From: Isoetes taiwanensis
Taxonomy: Eukaryota > Streptophyta > Lycopodiopsida > Isoetales > Isoetaceae
DNA length: 64,000 nucleotides
Assembly (NCBI GenBank): GCA_021234155.1
Contig: JAJEKV010000028.1
Coordinates: 4,302,567 to 4,366,566 of the forward strand
Reading direction: 5' to 3'
Both the position numbers and the translations under genes were made by a program. The notes below the pieces were generated by a model that was given only the letters and a program-made list of their open reading frames with translations, was not told where the DNA came from and made no database searches. Below, one piece after another: positions 1 to 10,900 of the stretch. Every line of letters begins with the position of its first letter. Within the stretch, counting starts at the first letter, position 1.

Positions 1-402
1 GATGGTCAGATAATGTACGCGGCAAGAACACAGGAATGGCAGAGAGACACAGAGGATAAAGCAGAGGTCAATGCTAGAGGTGAATTATTGTTGGAAGTCT
101 GCACGGCAACATGGATGATCATAGCTAATGGAGTGAAGAAATGGAGGGGAAGGGGAGGTTTTACGAGTCAAAATGCACATGGTAAGAGCATAATGGATTA
201 TGTAATCTTGAACGACCAAGCAGTGGGAAGAATAGAAGGACTAATGCTACAGGAATGGCCGACTGGAAAAAGGAAAAGCCATAGACCAATCAAGTTAACA
301 ATCAGAATGGATGGGACACCACAGATTGATAGCACAGGAAGAAAGGAGGATAAGAAAGACAGAGTGAGGATCCAATTCCAGGAGAAATATGCATACAAGT
401 AG
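1..402 (+). pseudogene. LINE-1 apurinic endonuclease domain, C-terminal part
   Basis: About 130 codons are visible from near position 13 to a stop at 400-402. The segment holds the end of an exonuclease-endonuclease-phosphatase fold: a GKSIMDYVI motif (the family usually has G-x-S-x-x-D-Y-V) followed about 25 residues later by SHRPIKL, where the family has S-D-H-x-P. The catalytic His is kept but the preceding Asp is not where expected, so the active site looks damaged. The enzyme normally nicks the target DNA to prime reverse transcription. The N-terminal half is outside the window. The stop at 402 separates it from the RT segment that starts at 414 in another frame. Confidence 0.75.
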
Positions 403-413
403 TCAGGGAGGAA

Positions 414-1496
414 ATGGGAAAATGGGATTGGGGAAAACACAACGCGAATGACAATGGAAACACCCTCAATGACATCATGGTAAGAGTAGCAACAGAGGTA
501 TTTGGGAAAAGGATCAAAATCAGAAAGAATAGGGCATTCATAGCATCAGTATGGTATGATGACGAGTGTAGAGAGCAAAAAAGGAAAACAAGAGGACACA
601 GGGGAAAGGAGACATACCGGAAAGAAAAGGCAGCATACATAAGATTACTAAAGAAGAAAAGATACAATAACCTGCTACAGCACCAATGGTATATGGGAAA
701 ATTGCTGAAGAAACAACCCCGAAGATTTTGGAGGGGACTCAAACAGAAGGGAGGGGACAGCAATATGAAAGCAAGGAATGAACAAGATGGCATTGGAACC
801 GCGGGATGGGAGAATTACCTGGATAAATTGTATAAGACAGGGGCACCTCTGGTACCAATACCAATATTGCAGGACCCGGACAAACCATGCTTCAACATGC
901 TAGAGGTAATGATAGCCCTAAACAGGATGGCTAACCATAAAGCACCGGATCTATATGGCCTGACCGTGGAATTGCTGAAGTGTGCTGAGACAGAAATTGG
1001 CAGACAGGTCACAGACATTTTCAATGGCATCATACACACAGGACTTCCAGACAGATGGACATACAACAGAGTCATACCTCTACATAAGGCAGGAAGCAGA
1101 CAGGATCCAGGTAACTATAGGACGATAATGGTGAGCTCGATTTTCGCAAAATGGTTCGGAAAAGTACTGGATAACAAATTAAAGAAATGGGCAGAAGAAG
1201 GAAATATGAGAGCACAAGGGCAAGCAGGGTTCAGGCCGGAACACTCAACCACCGATCATCTTGTGACTCTTCGGATATTAATAGAACAAAACAAAGCGCA
1301 GGGAAGGAAGATCATCTGTTGCTTTGTAGATTTCAGAAAAGCATTCGGCACAGTCCCGAGGGAGAAGCTATTAAAAAGATTGATAGACATGCAAGCCCCG
1401 ATAAATATGGTAGGGTCGATTGCAAGATTATACCATAAGGTGTATGCTAAGATGGAACAAGAAGGACAACCGATAACTGCGGACACGAGGGTGTAA
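414..1496 (+). pseudogene. LINE-1 reverse transcriptase, N-terminal half
   Basis: An open stretch of about 360 codons holds RT motifs of the LINE family: NHKAPDLYGLTVELLK (fingers region), RVIPLHKAGSRQDPGNYRTI, GQAGFRPEHSTTDH and CCFVDFRKAFGTVPR. The last is motif A, in which the usual F-D is F-G here, replacing the first metal-binding Asp. The reading stops at 1494-1496 just before the GCPLSPT motif. That motif can be seen in the next bases (about 1500-1525) only after a shift at a site where related copies have a CAG. The segment would copy RNA into DNA in an intact element. The catalytic change and frame breaks make this copy inactive as read. Confidence 0.8.
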
Positions 1497-1508
1497 AGTG
1501 GCTGCCCG

Positions 1509-2115
1509 CTATCCCCAACTCGCTTTTGAATATACATAGATGCTCTGGGCAGGATACATAGCGTAAAGAAGGGGACTAATATGCACCCACATTAGAGACA
1601 CGAAGGTACCAATAATGCTATATGCTGATGATCTCAGTATGATGGCCACAAAAAACAAAGGGATGCACAGACTGCTAAAAATTCTAGAACAATTCTGTGA
1701 AGAGACAGGGCTGACCGTAAATCTAGCAAAAACTAAGATAGTCATCTTTGGTCATAAGAACAGGCATAAACCCTTCAGATATAAGGAAAAAGACATAGAG
1801 GAAGCAAATGTATCACGAGATATCTAGGGTATGATGCGCATGGCACAGGGAAATGGGCCAAAGGAGCTAACGCCAGGTTCCAATCAGCTATAGGGAGCTA
1901 CTTCAACATGAAGAATCTTTGTAACAGAAGTAGAATAATTGACTGGGACATCAAATGTTACCTATTCAGTGCAGCGGTAGTCACCACTCAGTTATACGGG
2001 GCAGAAGCATGGGGGCCAGGTCTAACAGACAGAAATTGGGAAAAGCAGGAAGGAATTCTTAGGCAATGGCAACGCATGTGAATTGTGGTAAGAACAAATA
2101 CGGCCACTGACAATC
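1509..2115 (+). pseudogene. LINE-1 RT palm (YADD) and thumb, frameshifted
   Basis: The metal-binding YADD box of the RT palm lies at about 1621-1632 within the reading 1615-1827 (MLYADDLSMM, then GLTVNLAKTKIV). From 1828 to 2115 the expected thumb sequence appears only in pieces in changing frames, for example the LYGAEAWGPG segment near 1996-2025, which corresponds to the LYGAPIWGP segment of the LINE at 25-28 kb. No single frame spans the region. This is a broken continuation of the RT above, not a separate gene. Confidence 0.7.
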
Positions 2116-2802
2116 ATGATCCTCGAAACAGGGCAAAAACCAATGGAGGTGAGAGCATGGGAGAGAACCATAAGGTACCTGATCAGAGACAATGCAGGAG
2201 ACATTCAAGGGAAACTATCTAGCATTGCAATTACCGAATCAGCAAAGTCACATATCCTCACAGGCAGTGGATGGTTTAAAGAGGTGGCAACATGGACCAG
2301 AGAGATGGGATTAAACTTGAGTGACCTAATAAAAGAAGGACAGTGGAATGAGGAGTGGGCAGACAGAGCCACAAGAGCGTGGCTGCAAAGACACACAGGA
2401 CCCAAGACAGATTGGCTCACGCAAGTTTTCAATCTAGATCAGCAAATAGGACACCAGATGTATCGGGGTAACATATTAGGGAAAAACAGAAGAGACATTC
2501 TGGCTAGATTCAGGATGGGAAGTCATGATCTAAGAATCGAAAAAGACAGGTGGAGAGGGATAGACAAGGAGGACAGGATATGCAGAATCTGTGACGGTGG
2601 GAGAATAGAGGATGAGAATCACATGATTAACGACTGTCCGATTTACAGAGACATCAGAGACAAATACAGAAATATAAGATGGGGGGAACCGGTGTACATG
2701 CTGATGACGATAACAGAATCGCTTCGGGATTTGGCAGACGCGATCCAAAGAATGATAACCAGACATAGAGAAGTGCACAGTGAAAGAGGGTTCGTAATAT
2801 GA
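2116..2802 (+). pseudogene. LINE-1 C-terminal domain with zf-RVT zinc finger
   Basis: An open reading of 228 codons covers the distal part of the LINE polyprotein. Near residues 154-178 it holds CRICDGG..., then H and C in the spacing C-x2-C-x(11)-H-x4-C (ending HMINDCPIY). This is the zinc-binding motif that follows the reverse transcriptase in plant L1-type elements. The same module occurs in the minus-strand LINE at 25.4 kb as CLLCTDG...HVFLTCPAY. The reading ends at a TGA (2800-2802) that is itself the first part of a hairpin. The first residue is not a real start; the segment belongs to the upstream RT. Confidence 0.8.
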
Positions 2803-2820
2803 CCCGTACAAAACGGGTCA
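2800..2820 (+). other. Perfect 8-bp hairpin overlapping the LINE-1 stop codon
   Basis: TGACCCGT, a 5-nt loop (ACAAA), then ACGGGTCA form a perfect 8-bp stem. The first three bases are the TGA stop of the last LINE-1 reading. Stem-loops near the 3' end of LINE RNAs are known recognition sites for their own RT in some families; that role here is inference. Confidence 0.6.
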
Positions 2821-3693
2821 TAAAGCCCCATACAAATTATTCAGTTAAAAGCTGATTGATAACGACGCATCACTGCACGGCCACGAAGCCGAGGTAAAGC
2901 GGGATGCTGGTAATAAAAGAAAAAAGTCAGCCTTCAGAAAAGGCTACATCATAACAGCGTGATGTGCTAGTAGCACCCTTTTCAGGGAGCTCGCCCATGC
3001 TACACAAGTCCAGGGGCCTCGCGGCACAAGGGACATTAATGTATTCTATTCTATATTGGTGCTTGTCATTCATTCTATAACATTTATGCTTAGAAAAGTT
3101 CCCTTTTTCGTATCCTTCGTCATTACCTTACCTTCTCCTTAGACCCTGATTCCAACCCTATCATCTTGTCTTCGCCTTACACCCACTCAGTACGCACTCT
3201 GCTCGTCGCAGCAGTGCCTTAGTAGGAGCGGCCCAAGGAGTTTCGCATGATGGTGCTTCTACTTAAGGCAGACGGCAGTCGTCATCTTCTCACTGTTGCT
3301 ATGTCATTTGGACTATAACTCAATGTCTTGATGTTTCTCATCAATGTGGCTTATATAAAGGAAGTTCTCTGGTTGTCGGCTGGTTTTTGTGTTCTTTACG
3401 AGTCCCTTACCAGAATAGGCATCGATCCGAACCATCGGATCGGCATTCTGGGAAGGGACGAGCAGCTATATATGCACTATTTATTCTTGTGGTTGGTTAT
3501 CGGCGTCTTCTCACAGCAGCGTCTCTTCCTTACCCATTGCTTCCCTCCCTACCCGCCCTTTTATATAGTTTGGAGTTTGTTTCATGTTCATGTTTATTTC
3601 CTTTTCGATACTAACTCCATTATCCTCTACTCATTGGGTGTTGCTATGGTGATTATTGTCGTGTATTTTTTATATGTTTTTGTTCAGTACTGA

Positions 3694-3885
3694 CCACCCG
3701 TTGGGTGATGCTTTTTTTCCACCCGATGGCTGATGCAAATTATTTTCCACCCACTGGGTGATGCTATCTCTATATTTTTCACCCATTGGGTGATGCTAGA
3801 TGATTTCCATTTGTTGGTGATGCTAGATGATTTCCACCTGTTGGTGATGCTATTTTTCTTTTTCCACCTCTCGGTGATGTTTTCT
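3694..3885 (+). repeat. Degenerate tandem repeat with GGTGATGC core
   Basis: At least seven units of roughly 25-40 bp, each a variant of CCACCCGTTGGGTGATGC followed by a T-rich spacer. Earlier units keep CACCC..GGGTG, which is self-complementary, while later ones decay to CACC..GGTG. No coding role is seen. Confidence 0.7.
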
Positions 3886-4455
3886 ATTTCTATATATGTT
3901 TGTTTACGGTTTCTAAAGTCTAATGGGTGTTTTTGGACTATTTTCTTAGGGGGTGCTCGCCTGCTATGGTTGTACCTATTTTATTAACGTTTAACGAGTA
4001 CTTTCTAGGCATTTCTCCCCTTTTCCAGGTTTCACACATTCCATGGCGTTGATGCGCATTTGGGCTGGCTTCACCAATTTTTTACCTTGCTCTTCAAGGC
4101 ATCCTCGAGGCCGTTGGCGACCATTTCTCATTAGGGTTTTCCTCGAAAACCCGAAAGGGCGGAGTTTTTTATCCCGATGAGAAGTTGTCGCCATTGTCCT
4201 CTCTCTTGCCTTTGCATATTTTCTTATTTCATTATGGAGTAGCTAGACATCTATGGTCAGCTCCCCATTCAGATTTTACCACACGTTGTATACTGCTGCT
4301 GTGATGAATGACAAGCCTATCTATATCGCCGGTTTTTGTGTTCTTTGCGAGCCCCTTACCAGAATATATCAAGGATGTAGGCATTGCCAGAATCAATGAG
4401 ATTAATGGTGGTTCAAGGTTTCTAACATTAAAAAACATTTTTGCCATTCTACGTT

Positions 4456-4545
4456 GTGAGTAACATTATTAAATATTTAATTAAAAATCTGCAAATTGGT
4501 GTGATTAACATTATTAAATATTTAATTAAAAATCTGCAAATTGGT
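4456..4545 (+). repeat. 45-bp AT-rich tandem duplication
   Basis: Two adjacent 45-bp units (4456-4500 and 4501-4545) differ at a single base near the start (GTGAG versus GTGAT). The unit contains TATTTAATTAAAAAT. A recent replication-slippage duplication is the simplest reading. Confidence 0.9.
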
Positions 4546-4969
4546 ACGATACCAAGAAGTGAATAAAATCAGTTAGAAAAGGTCAAGCTAAAGTGCTTTT
4601 TTCGTCTTTTTACATGGCTCCTTATTTCAAAATATTTCAGTACAAGACTATGCCTTTGATAATGTGCAAGTTCAATAAGTTGAGAACTTATAATTGCTGA
4701 GGATGAATCAATTTGTTCTTAATTAAGATTGGATATGTCTTTACACTTTTTAAGTCTAAATATATTTATCAGATTCCCAAAAGAAACATGAAAACCTAGA
4801 AGTGGTCAGTTGAAGACACAGAACAATCAAGCATGCTCTATGTGAAAATGGAATTTATATCATCTTTATTGATTTTAGTATCTACAAAATATTTAATTCC
4901 CGCAAAGAGGTGGTTTAAATATATTGCCTCAAACTCCTCCTAAACATATTTTTGCCGAGTTTTATAACA

Positions 4970-7900
4970 TCATGAAAGACAACTTTGGGGTATTATATCG
5001 CCTAAGCTAAACCCAGTAGCACTTTCACAAAATGAAAGTGCATCAGACCCAGATTTATATGTAAGGCTTACATCTTCTAAAACAATATGTTCACACGGTA
5101 CACTATCGCTACACGCAAAATGCACAGCCACATGACTCGATGATGTACCGGTGATATTTCTGTATAACACTCCCATCACTTGAACTGCAGAAGTCTATAA
5201 ATCAAGATCCCATAAAATAATAATGTTAGCCTTAACCTTTTCTTATCCTTAGTGACATTTATAAAATAATTAGATGTGGCATACCTGGTTTTGGCAAGGC
5301 ATTGAAGAGTCACAATAATATTGATCAATGATGATTGGATTTGCAACATTTATCATTTGAACGTTTTGGTATCGAAAACCGTATGCACGACCTTGTCCAC
5401 CCTAGAATAGGAATAATAATTAATACTTAGTAATAATCTAGAGAACATTTGCCCCAGAAACATGGTCGAATTCTCTAACATTTCCAAAATATAAACATGC
5501 ATTTTGCTTTTCTTATGGGTGTTATAGGTTTGCATACAATTTCAAGCTGAAGTTTCTTCAGCTGCGTATGGCATTTTTCTAGGATCTTATTTGCAATAGA
5601 GCATCTACCTAGCATGCATTCCTCGGAACAAAAGATGTTCTTTTCTTCAGAGCATAGGTACATGGAATTCTAATTTGTTGGCCAACCAAGAGCCTTCCTT
5701 TGCAGTTCATATTTGTGACATTAACATTTCAAACTTGTTGCGGAGGTTAATGTTGATGTCATTACACAACCATTCCCATAGACCCCCTATAGTTTCCCTC
5801 AAGATTCGTAGAGGTTCTTGTAGATTCTCTCAAGATTCCTCTTGATCCTCTCATATTTGTTGGGGTTCCCCCAATAATCCCTTGGATTCTCGAAGGTCCT
5901 TCTAATTCACATAGTTCCTTGCAAGATTCACCAAGATTCTAATTTCCACAAGATTTCCATGCATGCCTGGATATTACCATATAACATTCCAAATGTTTTT
6001 ATTGAATGCCTCATTGGACCGAAAGAAACTTCAAGCTTTCAGAAGTTGTCATGCTGCAATGGTAGATTGGATAGATGATCAAGCTCCCCTTACAAGCTCC
6101 TTGTGTGGGTAAAGGATAAGAGTTCATTCCCCCTTACAATTGTAGTCTTGGCGTAACTTCTCGAAAGTTCTCGATGCATGATCAAGAGGGCGATCAAGAT
6201 GCAAGGCGAATTGTGCATGCCATGTTCCACATCACCCATTGACATGTGCATTGCCATGAAATCAATATATGGTGAAATTTACTCTTTTCTTTTCTTTTTT
6301 TTTTTTAGGGTAAGATTTTTATAAAAAATCTATCCATCTATCTATCTCAAAAAATATTCTTGGTAAACTCTTTTTTTTGTGTGTTGTAAACTATGTATAA
6401 TAATAATAATGTATAATAATGGTCGTACTGTGTTTATGTATGTTGGTCTTATGGACCACTTTGTTTTATAGGATAATAAATTCAATTGAGCTCATTAAAA
6501 CTTGAAGATTACATTCTCTTGGAAAGATGAGATGCTCGAATATTACAGGGCTATTCTTGTTCGACAATGTTGCACTCTCCTAAGTGTGCTAAAAGTTTGC
6601 AGAACTATAGAGAATTTACTAGATGTCTCAAGCCTTATGCACATATAGTTTGTCCTTGTAGATTGGGTCTTGCCACCATTGGACCAACACAAGTACTCTA
6701 GGGCGTCCAGTCTTTCTTACCTTATTTGACCAATACATAATGACTTGCTAACCCGCCAGTAGCTTCTTTCAAAAAATTGGTATGCAAATCAACTTGGCAA
6801 AGACCAAAATTTTAGTTATTTTCTGAGAGGTGTATCCTAGTTAAAGTTCCATAAAAACCATACACCAGAACCACAAAAGGGTGGCTGGGTTATGAAAATG
6901 TCATCCAAAATAATTGCCTCAAAGTAAAGTGTGAGAGTTTGTCTCATAAGGCACACTTATTTGAAATCTTGGTTGAGCGAGTTTTCTTTTTACGACATGG
7001 AGATGTAAGGGGTCCCATAATAATATCTTCTACATGGGATGGAGCAAGTTCTAAAAGCACTGCGTGTCAAATTAAATGTCCATATTCAATCATTTTGCAA
7101 TTGACAAAGTTCTCGCTCCTTCAACGTACTGCAATGACTTAATGCCAGAAGATGGCAAACATGGAGGACATTTGAACGAAGAAATGTCAAAGTTGGCTTT
7201 CGAGATGGATTGTTCAGTTTGCACATATGAATAACACTTTTAAATATAATACTTCGATAGACAAGCCTTGGGATGCCAATAGCTTAAAGGTTTTGATACA
7301 AAAAGTGAATTAGTCCTACATGGATTCATATGAGTATTGGTTTAGCATCTAAAATTCTGCTGGATGGCTAAAAATGCATGAGTTGACTCTTCGAGATGGA
7401 ATGTCCAGGAGCATGCATGTGTACAATAGAGTAGAAATGCAGAGCGCACTTACTTATAGATTCATGCTTTGCTTAGTAAGCTTTGGGATACTAGTGCATC
7501 GGAGATGGTTAAGATAAGATATTATAAAGAACAAATTAAATTCTACACTGGTTCATGGCTCACAGAATACTTATTAGCGCATTTGCTCGGACACTTAATC
7601 TATTCATAGGCACACATAATCACTCAGATGGATTATGAGCCATGTGAAAATATGAGAAAAGGGGAGCATTGAAGATGAATGCCACTCTTCAAATTTGTCC
7701 TGCATTTGCAAGTATCAGAGAAAAATATATCAGTTCGATTATGCCTCTCAGCCACGACATCTGTTTTTGCAGACACATGCTTTGATGGTACTAGCATTTT
7801 ATATCATGGAGGTGAAACTAGCTATGTCCATTGAGAACACCTTGACATTTCGTATTCATCACTATGCCTATTATTGCAAAAGTATTGCAATCGAAAACTC

Positions 7901-10900
7901 TTTAGACATCCAAGTGTTTTTTAATCCTCCACAATGATGGGCTTACTCAGCTCTTTTTGTATTGGTACTATAAATCTATTGGTGTATGTAGACAATAACA
8001 AATAATTGTATTGTATAAAGAGGTGTATAGCCATTATAGCCACGTACACCATCCCATTGAATCGAGATGGGTAAGTAGAGATTCATAAGCCGTAGGAACA
8101 AGAATATATGTGTGTCATCAATCGGGAACTTTGAAAGATGAATATATAAGTATTGGATTTATTTGGTTATGACTATGAGATCAAAATATACATCTCATCA
8201 ACCACTGCAAGGATTCTTGCAGATATAGTTGCACTCATTTTCTATATTTTGAATATTTTGAATCTATCTACCTACCTACCTATTACCTACCTACCTACTT
8301 ACCTACCTATCTATCTATCGGGGCAAGGATTTTGTAATCATGTATAGTGATAGCCTTACAATTTTTTTTATTGGTTCCATTCGCAATGTAATGTTCACAA
8401 ATAATAAATGGTTCAATTCAGTTTCATCGAGCATAAATACCATCTTTTATTGCATGTAGATAGGGATAAATAGTCTTTCATGGAGCAAAAATACTATTAT
8501 CTTATCGTATGTAACATATAAATATGGGTAACAAGTCTTAGTTGCCAAGTCTTTATTCGTAATCCATTAGTTGTACCATTCAAAATGGCCCCATCCACCA
8601 CTATAGCTGATACATTTGCATATGATCCATCTTTTCCAAGGCTTCCAATACTGATGAATATGCACTCAAGGTCAATGTAATGGATTACCAAATTATGTGC
8701 TTGAAGAGAACTACCTTATGCCATGCCCTGGACCACATGTAATGTTCTTCAGTCGGACATTAAATGTTAGTGTTTGGATTGAAACACAATCATCTCCTAC
8801 AAAAAGACATGGCACATACATTTATGGACTACAAATATAGATGTGCAAGGCTTAATACTTAAGCACTAGTGGAGAGCACTAATATCAAATGACTCAATCA
8901 AAGCTTTTCTACTTTGTTGTCTAATCGAGTCATATATTATTAAGCATTATAACTACATGAATGGTTATCGCAGTAATGCCAAGACATGATTTCCTAATCT
9001 AACTCATTGCATAAGAAAATCTATTGTCATTTTTCTCAATGAGAATGGCGTATGATACTTATTTGTTTTAGTACTCTTTGTACCTGTAGCAATGGAACAA
9101 TTCTGAATGAGAACTCTAACACATTCCCGAAGATGTATGCCATCTGTGTTAGGGCTATTATATGGAGCATCAATGTCCAACCCTATAACTCGTACTCCGG
9201 TGCATTTGTCAAATTGAATGTGCATTTGTTGACTATTTTGTACTTTCAAATTTTTAACTGTCGTATTACTGCATTTTGAGATTGTAATAGCCTGCATGGT
9301 ACCAAACAAGCAGTAAGTCTTGAAGCTATTCATCTAGCAATGGTTAAACATGGATGGATGGATGGATAGAAAATTTTAACATCCAGTAAGACCACCAAAG
9401 GCTGTGGGACGACACACCAAACAAGGGCATGAAGCCCAAATTATGCTGACGGACAATAGAAAAAAGATAAGGTCAAAGGAAAAGAATTAATATGGAATAA
9501 CATATCATAAAAGTTCATTCAACAATCGATGTGTACAAGGTTCTTCACAACTATTGTCTTATTTCATACCGTGTGTACAATGGCCAAACTCTAAGAAGCT
9601 CTGATGCCAATTCCTCTATGGGATGCACATAACACTAGCATTGCTCACATTATTTTCCATGTGTTTATGATAGCTCATATGAAGGAATATAATAGAATAG
9701 AATAGAATAGTTTTTTTTTTTTTTTTTTTTTAATAGAATAGGTCATGGGACCCATACAATGGGCTAATACAATCATTACTACTAGCATTAAAAAACCCCT
9801 GCCTCGAAAGGTTTTCAAGGGAAAAACCATAAGAGAATTGAAATAAATTGAAGTGGATTATATTATCCACATGCACCAACCATACAAGAATCACACTATA
9901 GAGATTAATCTACCAAGAAGGAAATAAAGAGACTTACAGTGGGAGCGCCATGGCAAGGCTGAAAGCAAAATGATGGTGTTAGTATCATCAATCATCACAT
10001 TTCTGTAGAAGATTGAATGCAAAACTTACATAACTAGAATTCACTTTACAAGATTGAGCCCACCATTTTTGTCCCTGACCATCAATTGTTCCATTCCCTT
10101 CAATTGTGAATCCATCCAAATTTTGAAAGACGAGCCAAAACTTAGTATCATTTGTCCAATTTGATGGATCTTGTGGGGCAAGTATTGTACCATCAATCTA
10201 AATAAATATAGAAGCAAATTCATGTGAGCCAATTGTTGGAAAGGTAGGCAAATCATCACATGAATCATTATTACTCTAAAGTTGCTAGGCAAAAATAACC
10301 TTATGGTTATGCTTGGTTTAGCCTTATATTTGCATAAAGGGTCAAGATACTATTTTATCTATTACTTATAATAGATGGATTTTGGAGCTAAAAAGATCGT
10401 TCCAATAAAAATGCATGGAGCCGACCAGATTTGATGCCATAACCGTCGGAATTGAATAAGATAAATAAACAGACTACCCTGGAGAATTAAAAGACGCGAT
10501 CGGAATTGGCTTTCAGGAGGAATGCAATCAATCTCGATTGGTTACAAAGGTTCTAATGCTACAGTAATTGAGTCAATGCCACTGCTACAGTGCATTGACC
10601 TTATTTTGGTTTAACCATTGAATTTCGACCTTTGTTTGTTCTATTGTGAAGTTCATTATTATTTGCTAAGGTTACTTGAAGCATTGAGCTAACTTGTTGT
10701 CAAGTTGATAACATCTTGGTGGAAGTAATATTGATGAACAATTGTCTAGTGGATTTGGTGAATAAATTATTCTAATTATCAAAGGGTTGTAACACTATTT
10801 TGTCTTGAACAAGTCTAATACTAAATCAAAATTTGGTATCAGAGCCTCTTTGATTGAATAGAGATGTCAAGTCGTTTTGGTACTGGTTTATTGAACAGTG

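Larger units (their letters stand above)
1..3040 (+). mobile_element. LINE-1: L1-type non-LTR retrotransposon, 5' end outside window
   Basis: Plus-strand remains of a LINE in the usual order: endonuclease C-terminus, reverse transcriptase and a C-terminal zinc-binding tail. The start lies outside the window. The reading frame is broken at several places (stop near 402, stop near 1496, shifts near 1500-1615 and 1830-2115), so this copy cannot make its proteins as read. The 3' untranslated region begins with a hairpin at the last stop codon; the end near 3040 is a guess, since no clear poly(A) tail or target duplication was found. It belongs to the same broad clade as the two minus-strand LINEs at 25-40 kb and 53-57 kb, judged from the shared RT and Cys-rich tail motifs. 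Confidence 0.85.
3041..4969. other. Intergenic stretch, no gene supported; small repeats
   Basis: Between LINE-1 and the 3' end of the polygalacturonase gene I see no convincing coding sequence. It contains a degenerate tandem array (3694-3885), a 45-bp tandem duplication (4456-4545) and a direct repeat of about 36 bp beginning GGTTTTTGTGTTCTTT at about 3384 and 4332. The 3' UTR and polyadenylation region of the polygalacturonase gene must lie just left of 4970. Confidence 0.5.

Noticed and set aside
3328-3693. Plus-strand open frame of 121 codons after LINE-1
   Set aside because: AT-rich hydrophobic translation without a motif; overlaps another frame equally open and runs into a tandem repeat.
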